Shown: positions 6,514 through 14,242 of the stretch, piece by piece
Layout of the letters: the number at the start of each line of letters is the position of its first letter
Numbering within the stretch: the first letter of the stretch is position 1
Assembly (NCBI GenBank): GCA_031265965.1
Contig: JAISBX010000153.1
Coordinates: 1 to 16,309 of the forward strand
Origin: Oscillospiraceae bacterium
Lineage (GTDB): Bacteria > Bacillota_A > Clostridia > Oscillospirales > Oscillospiraceae
Length of the DNA stretch: 16,309 bases
Reading direction: 5' to 3'
The notes under the pieces: generated by a model
Told to the model about the DNA's origin: nothing
Seen by the model: only the letters and a program-made list of their open reading frames with translations
Databases searched by the model: none
Made by a program: the position numbers and the translations under genes

Positions 6514-7056
6514 ATGGCAAGATTAAAACAAAAATATCGGGAAGACGCCGTACCCGCCCTGATGAAAAAATTCAGTTATCGCAATATCATGCAGACGCCC
6601 CGGATAGACAAGATCGTGGTGAACGTCGGGTGCGGCGACGCGCGCGACAACGCCAAGGCCATCGACGCCGTGGTGCGCGACATAACGGCGATAACGGGGC
6701 AGAAGGCCGTAGTAACGAAAGCGAAAAAGTCGGTCGCCAACTTCAAGCTGCGCGAGGGGATGCCGGTAGGCGTGAAGGTCACGCTGCGCGGCGAGCGGAT
6801 GTGGGAGTTTTTGGACAGACTGCTCAACGTGGCGCTCCCGCGCGTGCGCGATTTCCGCGGCATAAGCCCGAACTCGTTCGACGGGCGCGGCAACTACGCG
6901 CTGGGCATTAAAGAACAGCTCATATTCCCGGAGATCGACTACGATAAGATCGAGAAGATACGCGGCATGGATATCGTGATATGCACGACCGCCGGGTCGG
7001 ACGAGGAGGCGAGAGAGCTCCTGTCCGTCATGGGGGCGCCGTTCACACAGGTATAG
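6514..7056 (+). CDS. rplE: 50S ribosomal protein L5
   Basis: L5 binds 5S rRNA in the central protuberance and contacts P-site tRNA. The 180 residues match the family's usual length and contain [48 protein letters not shown], and [28 protein letters not shown]. The ATG at 6514 follows AGGAGG that overlaps the rplX stop. A 58-nt gap with an imperfect hairpin (7069-7088) separates it from rpsZ, which is wider than most gaps in this operon. Confidence 0.98.
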   Translation: MARLKQKYREDAVPALMKKFSYRNIMQTPRIDKIVVNVGCGDARDNAKAIDAVVRDITAITGQKAVVTKAKKSVANFKLREGMPVGVKVTLRGERMWEFLDRLLNVALPRVRDFRGISPNSFDGRGNYALGIKEQLIFPEIDYDKIEKIRGMDIVICTTAGSDEEARELLSVMGAPFTQV

Positions 7057-7114
7057 GCCACATTGACGCGCGGGCGTGTTTGCCGGCGACATATCGAAAG
7101 GATGTTCACAGATT

Positions 7115-7300
7115 ATGGCGAAAAAGTCCATGATATTAAAGCAGAAGAGGCAGCCCAAGTTCTCAACGCGCAGCTATAACCGCTGCAAGATTTGCGGGCG
7201 TCCGCACGCGTATCTGCGCGACTACGGCGTTTGCCGCATATGCTTCCGCAATCTGGCTTACAACGGGCAGATACCGGGGGTCAAGAAGGCGTCCTGGTAA
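7115..7300 (+). CDS. rpsZ: 30S ribosomal protein S14, zinc-binding type Z
   Basis: S14 joins the 30S head late in assembly. This is the short zinc-ribbon form of 61 residues: [19 protein letters not shown] followed by two CxxC pairs at C24/C27 and C40/C43, and a C-terminus [11 protein letters not shown] that is typical of type Z. AAAGGATG (7097-7104) serves as ribosome binding site about 10 nt before the ATG. The gene is isolated by gaps of 58 nt and 116 nt in an otherwise tightly packed operon, and both gaps can fold. Confidence 0.97.
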   Translation: MAKKSMILKQKRQPKFSTRSYNRCKICGRPHAYLRDYGVCRICFRNLAYNGQIPGVKKASW

Positions 7301-7416
7301 GAGCGGGGCGAGAGAATACGACGGCGAAAGGTCGCGCCGGCGGGAGACTGCCGGCGGTGAAACCTCGCCGCGAAAACAGGCGGGGCCTGTAACTTGGACA
7401 AAGGGGGAAACAGCAC
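7301..7416 (+). promoter_or_regulatory. Structured 116-nt gap between rpsZ and rpsH
   Basis: The gap contains a perfect 7-bp inverted repeat, CGCCGGC (7335-7341) with GCCGGCG (7350-7356), loop of 8 nt. A second hairpin pairs CCTCGCC (7363-7369) with GGCGGGG (7379-7385), including one U-G. A third pairs ACAGGC (7376-7381) with GCCTGT (7385-7390) around GGG. The second and third share bases and cannot form together. The rpsH ribosome binding site AAAGGGGG (7400-7407) lies 10 nt downstream of the third. No U-run follows, so these are not terminators. In E. coli S8 represses the spc operon by binding its mRNA; a similar role here is only a guess. Confidence 0.5.
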
Positions 7417-7812
7417 ATGCATATAACCGACCCGATTGCCGATATGCTCACTCGCATAAGAAACGCGTACGCGGCGAAGCACAGCTCTGTCGAGATACCC
7501 GCGTCGAACATGAAAAAGGCGATCGCGCAGATATTGCACGAAGAGGGATATATAAGGAACTACCAGATCATCAATAACGGGCTTCAGGGGATAATCAAGG
7601 TATCGTTGAAGTACAACAGCGGCGAGAAAGCGGTGGCGGGGCTCAGGCGCGTGTCCAAGCCGGGCCTGCGCGTCTACGCGGGCGCCGACGAGCTGCCGTA
7701 CGTCCTGCGAGGACTGGGCGTCGCGATAGTTTCCACATCTAAGGGCGTAATGACAGACAAGAAGGCAAGGGCGGCGCACGTAGGCGGCGAAGTCCTCGCG
7801 TTCGTGTGGTAA
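7417..7812 (+). CDS. rpsH: 30S ribosomal protein S8
   Basis: S8 binds the central domain of 16S rRNA and in E. coli is the translational repressor of the spc operon. The 131 residues start [22 protein letters not shown], contain [22 protein letters not shown] and [38 protein letters not shown], and end GGEVLAFVW, all characteristic. The ATG at 7417 follows a G-run (7403-7407). The 116-nt structured gap directly upstream is the natural place to look for autogenous control. Confidence 0.98.
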   Translation: MHITDPIADMLTRIRNAYAAKHSSVEIPASNMKKAIAQILHEEGYIRNYQIINNGLQGIIKVSLKYNSGEKAVAGLRRVSKPGLRVYAGADELPYVLRGLGVAIVSTSKGVMTDKKARAAHVGGEVLAFVW

Positions 7813-7824
7813 GGGGGTAACGGG

Positions 7825-8367
7825 ATGTCAAGGATCGGGAAGACCCCCATAACGGTCCCGCAGGGCGTGACCATAGAGGTGGCGGCGGGCAACGCGGTCA
7901 AGGTAAAGGGTCCGAAGGGGACGCTCGAGCGGACGCTCAATCCGGAGATAAGCATAAATGTGGACGGGCAGACGGTCACGGTGACGCGCCCGGGCGACGA
8001 GCCGAGGCTGCGCGCGCTCCACGGGCTCAACAGGTCGCTGCTCAACAACATGGTCGTGGGCGTCACGGAGGGATACAAAAAGGAGCTCGACGTGAACGGA
8101 GTCGGCTACAGGGCGGCGAAAGAGGGCAAGAAGCTGGTCATGAATCTGGGCTACTCGCATCAAGTGGTGGTAGAGGAGGCAAACGGCATCACGATAGACG
8201 TGCCCGCGCCGAACAAGATCATCATAAACGGGATAGACAAGCAGGCCGTCGGACAGTTCGCGGCCGAGGTTAGGAAGAAGAGACCGCCGGAGCCCTATAA
8301 GGGCAAGGGCATTAAATACGCAGACGAGGTCATTCGCCGCAAAGAAGGCAAGACCGGCGCGAAATAA
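7825..8367 (+). CDS. rplF: 50S ribosomal protein L6
   Basis: L6 sits at the base of the L7/L12 stalk near the factor-binding site. The 180 residues have two similar domains. The first opens with [18 protein letters not shown]. The second holds [19 protein letters not shown] and ends with the [26 protein letters not shown] segment, which is typical. The ATG at 7825 follows AAGGGGG, which overlaps the rpsH stop. Length and order are standard. Confidence 0.98.
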   Translation: MSRIGKTPITVPQGVTIEVAAGNAVKVKGPKGTLERTLNPEISINVDGQTVTVTRPGDEPRLRALHGLNRSLLNNMVVGVTEGYKKELDVNGVGYRAAKEGKKLVMNLGYSHQVVVEEANGITIDVPAPNKIIINGIDKQAVGQFAAEVRKKRPPEPYKGKGIKYADEVIRRKEGKTGAK

Positions 8368-8384
8368 GAAGGAGGTGTGCCTAC

Positions 8385-8744
8385 ATGATAAAAAGACCGG
8401 ATACAAACGCGCAGAGGCTCCGGCGGCATAAGAGAGTAAGGGGCAAGGTCTCAGGTACGCCGGAGCGTCCGAGATTGAATGTCTTCCGCAGCGAGAGGCA
8501 TATATACGCAGCGCTAATAGACGATACGCGCGGCGCGACGCTCTGCGCGGCGTCCTCTGTCGAGAAGGGCTTCGACGGCGCGGGCGGCAACAAGGACGCC
8601 GCGAAGCGGGTCGGGCTAATGCTAGCCGAACGCGCCAAGGCGAAGGACATCGAAACGGTGGTGTTCGACAGAGGCGGGTATATATATCACGGGCGCGTGC
8701 AGCAGCTCGCGGAGGGCGCCCGCGAGGGCGGCCTGAAATTTTAG
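8385..8744 (+). CDS. rplR: 50S ribosomal protein L18
   Basis: L18 binds 5S rRNA with L5 in the central protuberance. The 119 residues contain [46 protein letters not shown], and the C-terminal [25 protein letters not shown], which marks the family. The ATG at 8385 has the long Shine-Dalgarno AAGGAGGTG (8369-8377) 7 nt upstream, one of the strongest in the window. Confidence 0.98.
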   Translation: MIKRPDTNAQRLRRHKRVRGKVSGTPERPRLNVFRSERHIYAALIDDTRGATLCAASSVEKGFDGAGGNKDAAKRVGLMLAERAKAKDIETVVFDRGGYIYHGRVQQLAEGAREGGLKF

Positions 8745-8764
8745 GCGGGGAGGGAATAGTCGGT

Positions 8765-9301
8765 ATGGCATACGGCGGCAACAGAAGGGACAACAGGAGA
8801 GACGACAGAAGAGACGAGACCCCGCCTGAATTCTCGGAAAAGGTGGTTTCACTTAACCGCGTATCGAAGACGGTCAAGGGCGGGCGCATATTCAAGTTCG
8901 CGGCCCTGTGCGTCGTAGGGGACGGAAAGGGAAGGGTCGGCTTCGGGCTTGGCAAGGCCGGCGAGGTTTCGGAGGCCATCCGCAAGGGCATAGAGGACGC
9001 GAAGAAGAACGTCGTGACTGTTACGATCTCCGGTTCAACGATACCGCACGAGGTCACGGGCCGTTTCGGCGCCGGCAAGGTGCTGCTCAAGCCCGCGCCC
9101 GCGGGAACGGGAGTCATAGCGGGCGGCGCGGTGCGCGCCGTCGTCGAGGCGGCGGGCATATCGGATATCAGGACAAAGTGCCTGAGGTCAAACAATCCGC
9201 AGAACGTCGTGGCGGCGACGATGGTCGGGCTGCGCTCACTTCGCGACGCCGCGCAGGTCGCGAGGATCAGGGGCAAGTCCGCTGATGATATTCGCGCATA
9301 G
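8765..9301 (+). CDS. rpsE: 30S ribosomal protein S5 with Arg/Asp-repeat N-terminal tail
   Basis: S5 lies beside S3 and S4 at the mRNA entry channel and affects decoding accuracy. The core (from about residue 23) has [54 protein letters not shown], and [23 protein letters not shown]. The first 22 residues are not conserved S5: they contain YGG and then the charged repeat [13 protein letters not shown] (6-18). S5 N-termini vary, so this is not exceptional by itself, but it echoes the S3 tail, which would sit close by. The ATG at 8765 has GGGGAGGG (8747-8754) 10 nt upstream. Confidence 0.97.
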   Translation: MAYGGNRRDNRRDDRRDETPPEFSEKVVSLNRVSKTVKGGRIFKFAALCVVGDGKGRVGFGLGKAGEVSEAIRKGIEDAKKNVVTVTISGSTIPHEVTGRFGAGKVLLKPAPAGTGVIAGGAVRAVVEAAGISDIRTKCLRSNNPQNVVAATMVGLRSLRDAAQVARIRGKSADDIRA

Positions 9302-9321
9302 TCAGGGGAGGAGAAGGAGCA

Positions 9322-9501
9322 ATGGCAAATCTGAGGATCAAGCTCGTAAAGAGCCTGAACGGCAGGCTGGATAAACACATAGCCACCGCGAGGTCTTTGG
9401 GGCTTACCAAGATAGGCAGTCAGACCGTACAGCCGGATAACCCCCAGACGGCGGGTAAGATAGCGCAGATACGGTATCTTATCTCTGTGACCGAGGAGTA
9501 A
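9322..9501 (+). CDS. rpmD: 50S ribosomal protein L30
   Basis: L30 is a small ferredoxin-like-fold protein of the 50S subunit. I translated this gene by hand: 59 residues, starting MANLRIKLVKSLNGRLDKHI, with ATARSLGLTKIGSQTVQPDNP in the middle and QIRYLISVTEE at the end. This is the usual pattern and length for bacterial L30. AAGGAG (9314-9319) stands 2-3 nt too close to the ATG for an ideal site, but the longer purine run upstream (9304-9319) offers GGGGAGGAG at better spacing. It lies between rpsE and rplO as in other bacteria. Confidence 0.96.
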   Translation: MANLRIKLVKSLNGRLDKHIATARSLGLTKIGSQTVQPDNPQTAGKIAQIRYLISVTEE

Positions 9502-9523
9502 CAGACAGTAGGAGGACGGGAAC

Positions 9524-9964
9524 ATGAGTTTACACGAGCTTTCTCCGGCCGCGGGATCGACCCGCCCGGCCAAGCGCCGCGGCAGGGGGCACGCGACCGG
9601 CAACGGCAAGACGGCGGGGCGCGGACATAAGGGCCAGAAGGCGCGCAGCGGCGGCGGGGTGAGGATCGGTTTCGAGGGCGGTCAGATGCCGCTGCACCGC
9701 AGGGTCCCGAAGAGGGGCTTCAACAATATATTCGCGAAACCGCCGGAGTCCGTCAACGTGTCGGCGCTCGACGCGTTCAACGACGGCGACACGGTGGGGC
9801 AGCAGGAGCTTCTGGATGCGGGCATCCTTTCAAAGTGCAGGTTCGGCGTGAAGATACTCGGAGGCGGCGAGCTGAAAAAAAAGCTGACCGTCCGGGCGGT
9901 CGCGTTTTCCGCGCAGGCAAGGAGCAAGATAGAAGCTGCCGGCGGAAAAGCGGAGGTGGTGTGA
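9524..9964 (+). CDS. rplO: 50S ribosomal protein L15
   Basis: L15 is a late-assembling 50S protein with a long basic N-terminal arm. The 146 residues open with the arm [32 protein letters not shown], then [20 protein letters not shown], and end with the globular domain ([34 protein letters not shown]). Length is normal. AGGAGG upstream (9511-9516) supports the ATG at 9524. Its stop TGA (9962-9964) is one base before the secY GTG. Confidence 0.98.
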   Translation: MSLHELSPAAGSTRPAKRRGRGHATGNGKTAGRGHKGQKARSGGGVRIGFEGGQMPLHRRVPKRGFNNIFAKPPESVNVSALDAFNDGDTVGQQELLDAGILSKCRFGVKILGGGELKKKLTVRAVAFSAQARSKIEAAGGKAEVV

Positions 9965-9965
9965 A

Positions 9966-11297
9966 GTGCTCCAGACCTTACGCAACGCCTGGCGAGTAGA
10001 TGAAATAAGAAAAAAACTGCTGTTTATGCTGTTCATGGTGCTCATATACCGTTTGGGCAACGTCGTCACGGTGCCCTATATAGATACGCAGCTCCTGAGC
10101 AGCTACTTCAACAGCCAGCAGAACACGCTGCTCGGACTTCTGAACACGATGTCCGGCAGCGCGCTGGAGCGGGCGTCGATATTCGCGATGTCCATACAGC
10201 CGTATATCAACGCGTCCATCATCATTCAATTGCTGACCATCGCGATACCCGCCCTTGAGCGTATGCAAAAAGAGGGCGGCGAGGAAGGCAGGAAGACGCT
10301 GGAAAAAATTACCAGATATTCCACCGTCGTGATAGCGCTCATCCAGGGCTACGGCTATTACGTGCTCATAAAGAACGGCACGGGCTCCGTCAGCTTCCTC
10401 GCGGAGGGCGCGCAGGGCCTGTGGCCGGCGATAGTCATAATCGCGTCGTTTATCACCGGAAGCGCGCTGCTGATGTGGATGGGCGAGCAGATAACCGAAT
10501 TCGGCATTGGAAACGGTATATCCATCATCCTGTTTGTGAGTATCGTCTCGCGCTTCCCGACGCAGGTGTACAACATAATCGTCGGGCGCCCGGCGTCCGG
10601 GGAGACGCCCGCGACGGGCTTCGCCAACGACCCGGGGCACTGGTGGCTGTATTTGCTCATGCTCGTGGGCGCACTGGCCATCATGGCGCTGATCGTCATA
10701 GTTACGAACTCCGAGCGCAGGATACCGGTGCAGTACTCAAAGCGCGTGGTGGGGCGGAAGATGTACGGGGGGCAGTCCACGCACCTGCCGATGAAGGTGA
10801 ACATGTCGGGCGTTATGCCCATCATCTTCGCGCAGTCGATAGCGTCGGTGCCCGCGACTATAGCGACGTTCGTGCCCAGATGGTCGGACGGCTGGTTCGT
10901 CAGGTTTTTCGAGCCGACGGGCATACCGTACGCGGTCCTATATTTTCTGCTGATAGTGTTCTTCTCGTTCTTCTATTCCACGGTCCAGTTCAATCCTATC
11001 GAGATAGCGAATAATCTCAAGAAGAACGGCGGCTTTATACCCGGCTTCCGCGCGGGCAAGCCGACCTCGGAGTTTATACAGAAGGTGCTGACGAAAATCA
11101 CGCTTTTCGGCGCTATCTATCTCGCTATAATCGCGATAACCCCGATCCTCATAAGCCACTTCTCCGCGACGGCGGCGACCTCCGGGATATCGCTGGGCGG
11201 CACGTCCATCATAATCGTGATCTCCGTGGCGCTTGAGACTATCAAGCAGCTTGAGTCCCAGCTCCTCATGCGCCACTACAAGGGATTTTTAGAGTAA
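9966..11297 (+). CDS. secY: Protein translocase subunit SecY
   Basis: SecY is the channel of the Sec translocon in the plasma membrane and passes proteins out of or into the membrane with SecE, SecG and SecA. The 443 residues give the expected ten membrane segments. TM1 is about 18-37 (LLFMLFMVLIYRLGNVVTVP), followed by the plug region near 57-75, QPYINASIIIQLL at 79-91, and the conserved cytosolic loop with FNPIEIANNLKKNGGFIPGFRAGKPT at 342-367. The C-terminus ends in LLMRHYKGFLE. The start is GTG at 9966, 6 nt after GGAGGTGG (9952-9959), one base after the rplO stop. There is no signal peptide, as expected. Confidence 0.98.
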   Translation: MLQTLRNAWRVDEIRKKLLFMLFMVLIYRLGNVVTVPYIDTQLLSSYFNSQQNTLLGLLNTMSGSALERASIFAMSIQPYINASIIIQLLTIAIPALERMQKEGGEEGRKTLEKITRYSTVVIALIQGYGYYVLIKNGTGSVSFLAEGAQGLWPAIVIIASFITGSALLMWMGEQITEFGIGNGISIILFVSIVSRFPTQVYNIIVGRPASGETPATGFANDPGHWWLYLLMLVGALAIMALIVIVTNSERRIPVQYSKRVVGRKMYGGQSTHLPMKVNMSGVMPIIFAQSIASVPATIATFVPRWSDGWFVRFFEPTGIPYAVLYFLLIVFFSFFYSTVQFNPIEIANNLKKNGGFIPGFRAGKPTSEFIQKVLTKITLFGAIYLAIIAITPILISHFSATAATSGISLGGTSIIIVISVALETIKQLESQLLMRHYKGFLE

Positions 11298-11326
11298 TTT
11301 CGTTTGAAATGGAGGGTTATATTTTA

Positions 11327-11959
11327 TTGAAAATGATATTGCTCGGGCCTCCCGGGGCGGGGAAGGGAACTCAGGCTGAAATTCTTGGCCGGCGTCTTGG
11401 CATACCGGTCATATCCACCGGAAACATGCTCAGGGCGGCCGTGAAGAACGAGACGCCCGTCGGGCTGAAGGCAAAGGCGTATATGGACGCGGGAGAGCTC
11501 GTGCCCGACGACGTAATAATCCAGATGACGAAGGAGCGGCTCGGGGAGCCGGACTGCGGGAGCGGCTATATACTCGACGGAATGCCGCGGACGCTCGCGC
11601 AGGCGCGCGCGCTCGAGGACATTGGCGTGGAGGCCGACGTCGCGCTTTCGATCGAGATATCGGACGCCGAGATCAAACAGAGAATGACAGGCAGGCGCTC
11701 GTGCCCGGAGTGCGGCGCGACATACCATATCGAGAGCAGCCCGCCCAAGAACGCGGGGATATGCGACGGGTGCGGGGCGGCGCTTACGATTCGCGGCGAC
11801 GACAAGCCGGAGACGGTGAAAAACCGTCTCGAGGTGTATCACCGCGAGACGGAGCCGTTGAAGGAGTTCTATCGTGTGCGCGGCAGGCTGAAGACTGCGG
11901 ACAACGTCCCCGGAGTCGAGGCCACGACGGCGGTTATCCTCAGGGCTCTGGGAATATAG
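11327..11959 (+). CDS. adk: Adenylate kinase, zinc-LID form
   Basis: Adk interconverts ATP + AMP and 2 ADP in the cytosol. From the chosen start it has 210 residues: P-loop GPPGAGKGTQ (7-16), NMP-binding segment with STGNMLRAA (30-38), LDGMPRT (83-89), and a LID with C126/C129 and C146/C149, which probably bind zinc as in Gram-positive enzymes. The family motif is usually LDGFPRT, so Met replaces Phe at 86. Start choice: the in-frame ATG at 11309 lies before the ribosome binding site GGAGGG (11311-11316), so it is unlikely. TTG at 11327 is 10 nt after it and gives MKMILLGPPG. The ATG at 11333, 16 nt away, is the alternative. Confidence 0.96.
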   Translation: MKMILLGPPGAGKGTQAEILGRRLGIPVISTGNMLRAAVKNETPVGLKAKAYMDAGELVPDDVIIQMTKERLGEPDCGSGYILDGMPRTLAQARALEDIGVEADVALSIEISDAEIKQRMTGRRSCPECGATYHIESSPPKNAGICDGCGAALTIRGDDKPETVKNRLEVYHRETEPLKEFYRVRGRLKTADNVPGVEATTAVILRALGI

Positions 11960-11960
11960 C

Positions 11961-12737
11961 ATGATAAAGCTCAAATCCCCGGAGGAAATCGAGTTGATGA
12001 GACAGGCCGGGAGAATTACGGCCGGTGCGCGCGCGCTGGCGGGAGAGATGGCCGTCATAGGAGTGAGGACAAAGGAGATCAACAGCGCGGTGCACGATTA
12101 TATCGTGTCAAGGGGCGCGGCGCCGGCCTTTTTGAACTACGGAGGCTTTCCCGCGAGCGCGTGTATATCGGTAAACGAGGAGGTCATACACGGTATACCG
12201 GGCGACAGACGGCTGCGCGACGGCGACATCGTCAGCGTGGACGTGGGAGCGGTGAAGGACGGTTATATCGGCGACTGCGCGGACACGTTCATAGTCGGAG
12301 GCGCCGGGAGCGAGGCGGTGCGGCTCGTGGAGGCGACGCGGAGGTGCTTCTTTGAAGCGCTGCGTTACGCGCGAGTGGGCTTCAGGGTTTCCGACGTTTC
12401 GGGCGCCGTGCAGAGATACGCGGAGTCGAACGGGTTTTCGGTGGTCCGGGCGTTTGTTGGACACGGCATCGGCACAAAGATGCACGAGGACCCGCAGGTG
12501 CCGAACTACATCGAGAAACCGCGTAAGGGCCCCGACCCGAGATTGCTGCGGGGCATGGCGCTGGCGATCGAGCCTATGGTAAACGCGGGCGGCTACGGCG
12601 TAAAAACGCTCAAGGACAAGTGGACCGTGGTGACGCTGGACGGCAGCCTGTCCGCCCACTATGAGAATACGGTGATGATAACCGACGGCGACCCGGAGAT
12701 ACTTACGGTCGCGGAGGGCGCGGGCTATGGAGCTTGA
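11961..12737 (+). CDS. map: Methionine aminopeptidase, type I
   Basis: Map removes the initiator methionine from new proteins when the second residue is small. The 258 residues carry the pita-bread fold signature and all five metal ligands: D94 (VSVDVGA), D105 (GYIGDCADTF), H168 (FVGHGIGTKMHEDP), E204 (LAIEPM) and E235 (HYENTV), with the substrate-contact H77 (VIHGIP). It has no N-terminal zinc-finger or SH3-binding extension. The ATG at 11961 follows the adk stop by one base and the 3' end overlaps the next gene by 11 nt, so adk, map and the KOW gene look translationally coupled. I see only a weak ribosome binding site. Confidence 0.98.
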   Translation: MIKLKSPEEIELMRQAGRITAGARALAGEMAVIGVRTKEINSAVHDYIVSRGAAPAFLNYGGFPASACISVNEEVIHGIPGDRRLRDGDIVSVDVGAVKDGYIGDCADTFIVGGAGSEAVRLVEATRRCFFEALRYARVGFRVSDVSGAVQRYAESNGFSVVRAFVGHGIGTKMHEDPQVPNYIEKPRKGPDPRLLRGMALAIEPMVNAGGYGVKTLKDKWTVVTLDGSLSAHYENTVMITDGDPEILTVAEGAGYGA

Positions 12738-13020
12738 GATGGCGGATATCGTCGTATCGCGCAACGGCCGGGATACGGGCAGGAGGTTTTTTGTAGTGGG
12801 TTTGGACGACGGCGGGTACGCGCTGCTGGCGGACGGAAGATACCGCAGAGTTGAAAAGCCGAAACGCAAAAAGCAAAAGCACCTGAGCTTTGAGTCGCGC
12901 GGCGGAGGCGACAGGGCCGCCGTGAAGCTGCGAAGCGGCGAGAGAGTGACAAACAGCGAGTTGAGAAAGGCGATTATGGAATACGACGCCGCTCGCGCGG
13001 CTGAAAAGGGGGCGTGCTGA
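12727..13020 (+). CDS. Small KOW-domain RNA-binding protein (L14e/L6e/L27e-like)
   Basis: This 97-residue basic protein has an N-terminal segment [21 protein letters not shown] (about 6-26) that looks like a KOW/SH3-like RNA-binding element, a [23 protein letters not shown] basic stretch, and a helical C-terminus. Small KOW proteins of this kind, annotated as L14e/L6e/L27e-like, are known at this spot between map and infA in clostridial genomes. Their role is not settled; a link to the ribosome is inferred from operon context. ATG at 12727 has GGAGGG (12713-12718) 8 nt upstream and overlaps map by 11 nt. ATG at 12739 is a less well placed alternative. Confidence 0.85.
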   Translation: MELEMADIVVSRNGRDTGRRFFVVGLDDGGYALLADGRYRRVEKPKRKKQKHLSFESRGGGDRAAVKLRSGERVTNSELRKAIMEYDAARAAEKGAC

Positions 13021-13021
13021 C

Positions 13022-13240
13022 TTGGCAAAGGCGGACATGATCGAATTGGAGGGAACGGTGGTCGAGTCGCTGCCTAACACGCTGTTTCAGGTCGATATAG
13101 GCAGCGGTCACACGATTCTGGCGCACATATCCGGCAAGCTGCGTATGAATTTCATCCGTATACTTCCGGGCGACAAGGTGACAGTCCAGATGTCGCCCTA
13201 CGACCTGACGCGCGGCCGGATAACGTGGAGAAGCAAATGA
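13022..13240 (+). CDS. infA: Translation initiation factor IF-1
   Basis: IF-1 binds the A-site of the 30S subunit during initiation and supports IF-2 and IF-3. The 72 residues form an OB fold: [60 protein letters not shown], with the usual length. The start is TTG at 13022, chosen because IF-1 begins MAK and AAGGGGG (13006-13012) lies 9 nt upstream. A TTG start in this highly conserved gene lowers initiation and may limit the amount of factor made. It begins one base after the stop of the KOW gene. Confidence 0.97.
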   Translation: MAKADMIELEGTVVESLPNTLFQVDIGSGHTILAHISGKLRMNFIRILPGDKVTVQMSPYDLTRGRITWRSK

Positions 13241-13280
13241 CAGCTTTTACAGGACTTTATGCGATTAGGGGTGAGCGGAA

Positions 13281-13394
13281 ATGAAGGTGAGACCGTCTGT
13301 CAAGGCGATGTGTGAGAAATGCAAGGTCATCAAGCGCAAGGGCAAGGTAATGGTGATCTGTGAGAACCCGAAGCACAAACAGCGGCAGGGCTAG
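13281..13394 (+). CDS. rpmJ: 50S ribosomal protein L36, zinc form
   Basis: L36 is the smallest 50S protein and organises a rRNA junction near L6. The gene was translated by hand: 37 residues, starting [20 protein letters not shown]. The zinc ligands are C11, C14, C27 and H32, so it is the zinc-binding (C+) form. The ATG at 13281 follows AGGGGTGAG (13267-13275). A 40-nt gap with no clear signal separates it from infA. Confidence 0.96.
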   Translation: MKVRPSVKAMCEKCKVIKRKGKVMVICENPKHKQRQG

Positions 13395-13427
13395 TAATAA
13401 TATTATGAAAGGAATGGTTAATAAAAA

Positions 13428-13796
13428 ATGGCACGAATTGCCGGCGTCGATTTGCCGAAGGACAAAAGGATCGAGATAGGGCTCACCTATGTGTTTGGCA
13501 TAGGCTTGACAAGCTCGCGCAAGATACTCGCCGCCACAGGCGTCAGTCCCGATACGAGAGTGAAGGATCTGACAGACGCGGAGGAGACGGCGCTGCGCGA
13601 GTGCATCGACAAGAACTACACGGTGGAGGGCGACCTCCGGCGCACCGTTGCGCTTGACATCAAGCGCCTGACCGAGATAGGCAGCTACAGGGGGATGCGC
13701 CACAGGCGCGGACTGCCCGTCAGGGGACAGCGGAGCAAGACGAACGCGCGCACGCGCAAGGGGCCCAAGCGCACGATCGCAAATAAGAAGAAGTAA
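13428..13796 (+). CDS. rpsM: 30S ribosomal protein S13
   Basis: S13 is in the 30S head, contacts P-site tRNA and bridges to L5. The 122 residues include [62 protein letters not shown] and a basic C-terminus, as usual. The ATG at 13428 follows AAAGGAATGG (13408-13417). The 33-nt gap upstream is AT-rich (TAATAATATTAT), unlike the GC-rich surroundings, but has no matching -35 box. It opens the alpha part of the operon. Confidence 0.98.
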   Translation: MARIAGVDLPKDKRIEIGLTYVFGIGLTSSRKILAATGVSPDTRVKDLTDAEETALRECIDKNYTVEGDLRRTVALDIKRLTEIGSYRGMRHRRGLPVRGQRSKTNARTRKGPKRTIANKKK

Positions 13797-13810
13797 GGAA
13801 GTGATATGTA

Positions 13811-14209
13811 ATGGCGGCACCCAAAGGTAAGAAGGTCAGGACTCGCAGGCGCGAACGCAAGAATATTGAAAGGGGCGCGGTTCATATCAGCTCGTCCTTC
13901 AACAATACGATGGTCACGATCACCGATACGCGGGGGAACGCGCTCTCGTGGGCGTCCTCCGGCGGTATGGGCTTCCGCGGCAGCAGAAAGTCGACGCCGT
14001 TCGCCTCACAGACGGCGGCGGAGACCGCGGCGAAGGCCGCGATGGAGCACGGGCTGAAGACGGTAGAGGTGTTCGTCAAGGGGCCGGGTTCCGGGCGCGA
14101 GGCGGCGATCAGGGCGCTTCAGACGGCGGGGCTGGAGGTCACCATGATAAAAGACGTCACACCCATCCCGCACAACGGCTGCCGTCCGCCGAAAAGGCGC
14201 AGAGTATAG
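13811..14209 (+). CDS. rpsK: 30S ribosomal protein S11
   Basis: S11 lies on the 30S platform near the E-site and the mRNA exit. The 132 residues contain [42 protein letters not shown], and the C-terminal [18 protein letters not shown], which are characteristic. The ribosome binding site AAGGAAGTG (13795-13803) overlaps the rpsM stop and lies 7 nt before the ATG at 13811. Just upstream an ATG-TAA start-stop pair (13806-13811) overlaps the real ATG; its position only 2 nt from the ribosome binding site makes it an unlikely start. Confidence 0.98.
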   Translation: MAAPKGKKVRTRRRERKNIERGAVHISSSFNNTMVTITDTRGNALSWASSGGMGFRGSRKSTPFASQTAAETAAKAAMEHGLKTVEVFVKGPGSGREAAIRALQTAGLEVTMIKDVTPIPHNGCRPPKRRRV

Positions 14210-14242
14210 CGCGGCACAGAGTATAAGGAGGTAAAACAGTAT

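Noticed and set aside
7828..9609. A 593-codon open frame on the - strand across rplF to rplO
   Set aside because: It is antisense to rplF, rplR, rpsE and rpmD, with low-complexity Arg/Pro/Ser composition and no recognisable domain. It is a shadow of the real genes.
13395..13427. Internal promoter before rpsM (TATTAT at 13401-13406)
   Set aside because: The -10-like box has no -35 partner at 16-18 nt. The gap is simply AT-rich.
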